Source: Candidatus Methanophagales archaeon ANME-1-THS
GTDB taxonomy: Archaea > Halobacteriota > Syntropharchaeia > Alkanophagales > Methanospirareceae
Assembly: GCA_004212135.1 (NCBI GenBank)
Contig: RXIE01000025.1
Span: forward strand, 1 to 5,820
DNA length: 5,820 nt
Reading direction: 5' to 3'
A program made the translations under genes and the position numbers. Shown here piece after piece: positions 5,413 through 5,820 of this stretch. Positions within the stretch are counted from its first letter, which is position 1. Every line of letters begins with the position of its first letter. The notes below the pieces were generated by a model, which saw nothing but the letters and a program-made list of their open reading frames with translations, searched no databases and was not told where the DNA came from.

Positions 5413-5713
5413 GGTGCTGAAATACACAAAAAGGGGAATGATTGAAGTTTGTTTAGAGGGATTATAGACTCTGCTGCCAGATGGAAGGGTAGACGGAGTT
5501 CTTACGTGTATACCGCCAAATTGAAATGATATACGAAGTAGTGCAGGTACACGAAGGTATATGAACTGCTTGCTCGCCACTTTTGGGATCCTTTAAAACA
5601 CTAACGAGCTCTTCATTCAGGGTAAAGCATGAAAAAAAACGCTTATCCAAATTTTGCTTCGCGAAACTTCACAAGCACCGATTTTGTTATATGCTAGTGT
5701 CATGGCAATTTAA
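5413..5713. other. Intergenic region without a confident gene
   Basis: This stretch between nifB and the transposase fragment has scattered stops in all frames and no recognisable protein or tRNA. It contains a TATA-like CCTTTAAAAC at 5590-5599 followed by a 22-codon ORF (5629-5697), a palindrome TTCGCGAA (5658-5665) and an A8 run (5632-5639). The A8 run would be a T-tract for minus-strand transcription arriving from the transposase. I see no clear nifB terminator. Confidence 0.4.
5629..5697 (+). pseudogene. Short ORF behind a TATA box, possibly a gene start cut by an insertion
   Basis: ATG 5629 opens a 22-residue frame, MKKNAYPNFASRNFTSTDFV plus two residues, ending at TAG 5695-5697. CCTTTAAAAC at 5590-5599 would start transcription only 4-8 bases before this ATG, consistent with a leaderless message. 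The peptide is unrecognised. The nearby transposase end at 5714 makes it possible that an insertion sequence truncated a real gene here, but the element boundary cannot be seen, so this is tentative. Confidence 0.2.
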
Positions 5714-5820
5714 TTATGGAACATAATATTTGGACAGTTTCTTGTCAGCCTTCTCCCGCGTAAACTTCCAGTCGATCTTCTTTTCCTGGTCATTCCTTCT
5801 CTTGGTCCATGCCGTAACTT
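5714..5820 (-). mobile_element. C-terminus of an IS630-like transposase, partial
   Basis: The minus strand reads open from the window edge to a TAA at 5716-5714, giving 34 residues that end KKIDWKFTREKADKKLSKYY plus two. The pattern of Arg/Asn-rich segment, (I/F)xWxFT, then A...KL...YxP at the extreme C-terminus is typical of IS630 (Tc1/mariner-related) DDE transposases. The rest of the gene, including the catalytic DDE residues, lies beyond the window, so intactness cannot be judged. Such elements insert at TA dinucleotides and their ends lie within tens of bases of the stop; I could not pick out the terminal inverted repeat with only one end present. Another DDE family remains possible because only the tail is visible. 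Confidence 0.65.

Noticed and set aside
5095..5580. 161-codon minus-strand ORF over the 3' end of nifB
   Set aside because: Most of it is antisense to nifB including the CRQCRADAIG region, and the remainder shows no family features.
5462..5650. 62-codon minus-strand ORF starting with TTG
   Set aside because: It has a rare start codon, no SD, an odd composition and no recognisable motif. It lies where minus-strand read-through from the transposase would pass a T-tract.
5628..5667. Hairpin plus T-tract terminator for the transposase on the minus strand
   Set aside because: The T8 tract is real, but the only nearby palindrome (TTCGCGAA, 5658-5665) has no loop and is separated from the Ts by about 18 bases, so only the T-tract could act.
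1..5820. CRISPR array or tandem repeat array
   Set aside because: No regularly spaced repeats were found on either strand.

Overview
The window is most likely from an archaeon of the methanogen/ANME-type Euryarchaeota. It holds a stand-alone NifB without a NifX domain, a DUF166 protein (a family found mainly in methanogens) and an FprA-type F420H2 oxidase. Archaeal-style TATA boxes lie at the expected distance upstream of several strong Shine-Dalgarno (SD) sequences or near-leaderless starts. The exact lineage cannot be fixed from this sequence alone.

Layout. Left edge (1-167, minus): the N-terminus of a highly charged coiled-coil protein that runs out of the window. 363-914 (minus): a Dps-like ferritin (DPSL/thioferritin type), with a hairpin/T-tract terminator behind it. 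915-1179: a divergent intergenic region with a TATA element readable on both strands and a hairpin followed by nine Ts, possibly enclosing a small RNA. From 1180 five genes run on the plus strand: a cysteine-rich DUF166 protein, a classical non-haem ferritin with all E. coli FtnA-type iron ligands, a short flavodoxin, the A-type flavoprotein FprA, and NifB. The gap between flavodoxin and fprA holds what looks like the first codons of a second, deleted flavodoxin gene. nifB has its own TATA box and an 11-codon mini-ORF whose stop overlaps the nifB start. The right 400 bases hold no confident intact gene, a short promoter-plus-ORF candidate, and the C-terminus of an IS630-like transposase entering on the minus strand.

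How it fits together (inference). The genes read as an iron-handling and oxygen-defence block of an anaerobe. FprA would reduce O2 to water with F420H2. The two ferritin types would sequester Fe(II), with the DPSL protein also consuming peroxide. The flavodoxin would supply low-potential electrons. NifB builds an 8Fe-9S-carbide cluster and is iron- and oxygen-sensitive, so it would gain from these neighbours. DUF166, with a CX2CX3CX2C motif, is a candidate Fe-S or metal protein of unknown function. No nifHDK is visible, so a nitrogenase role for NifB is family knowledge rather than something this window proves.
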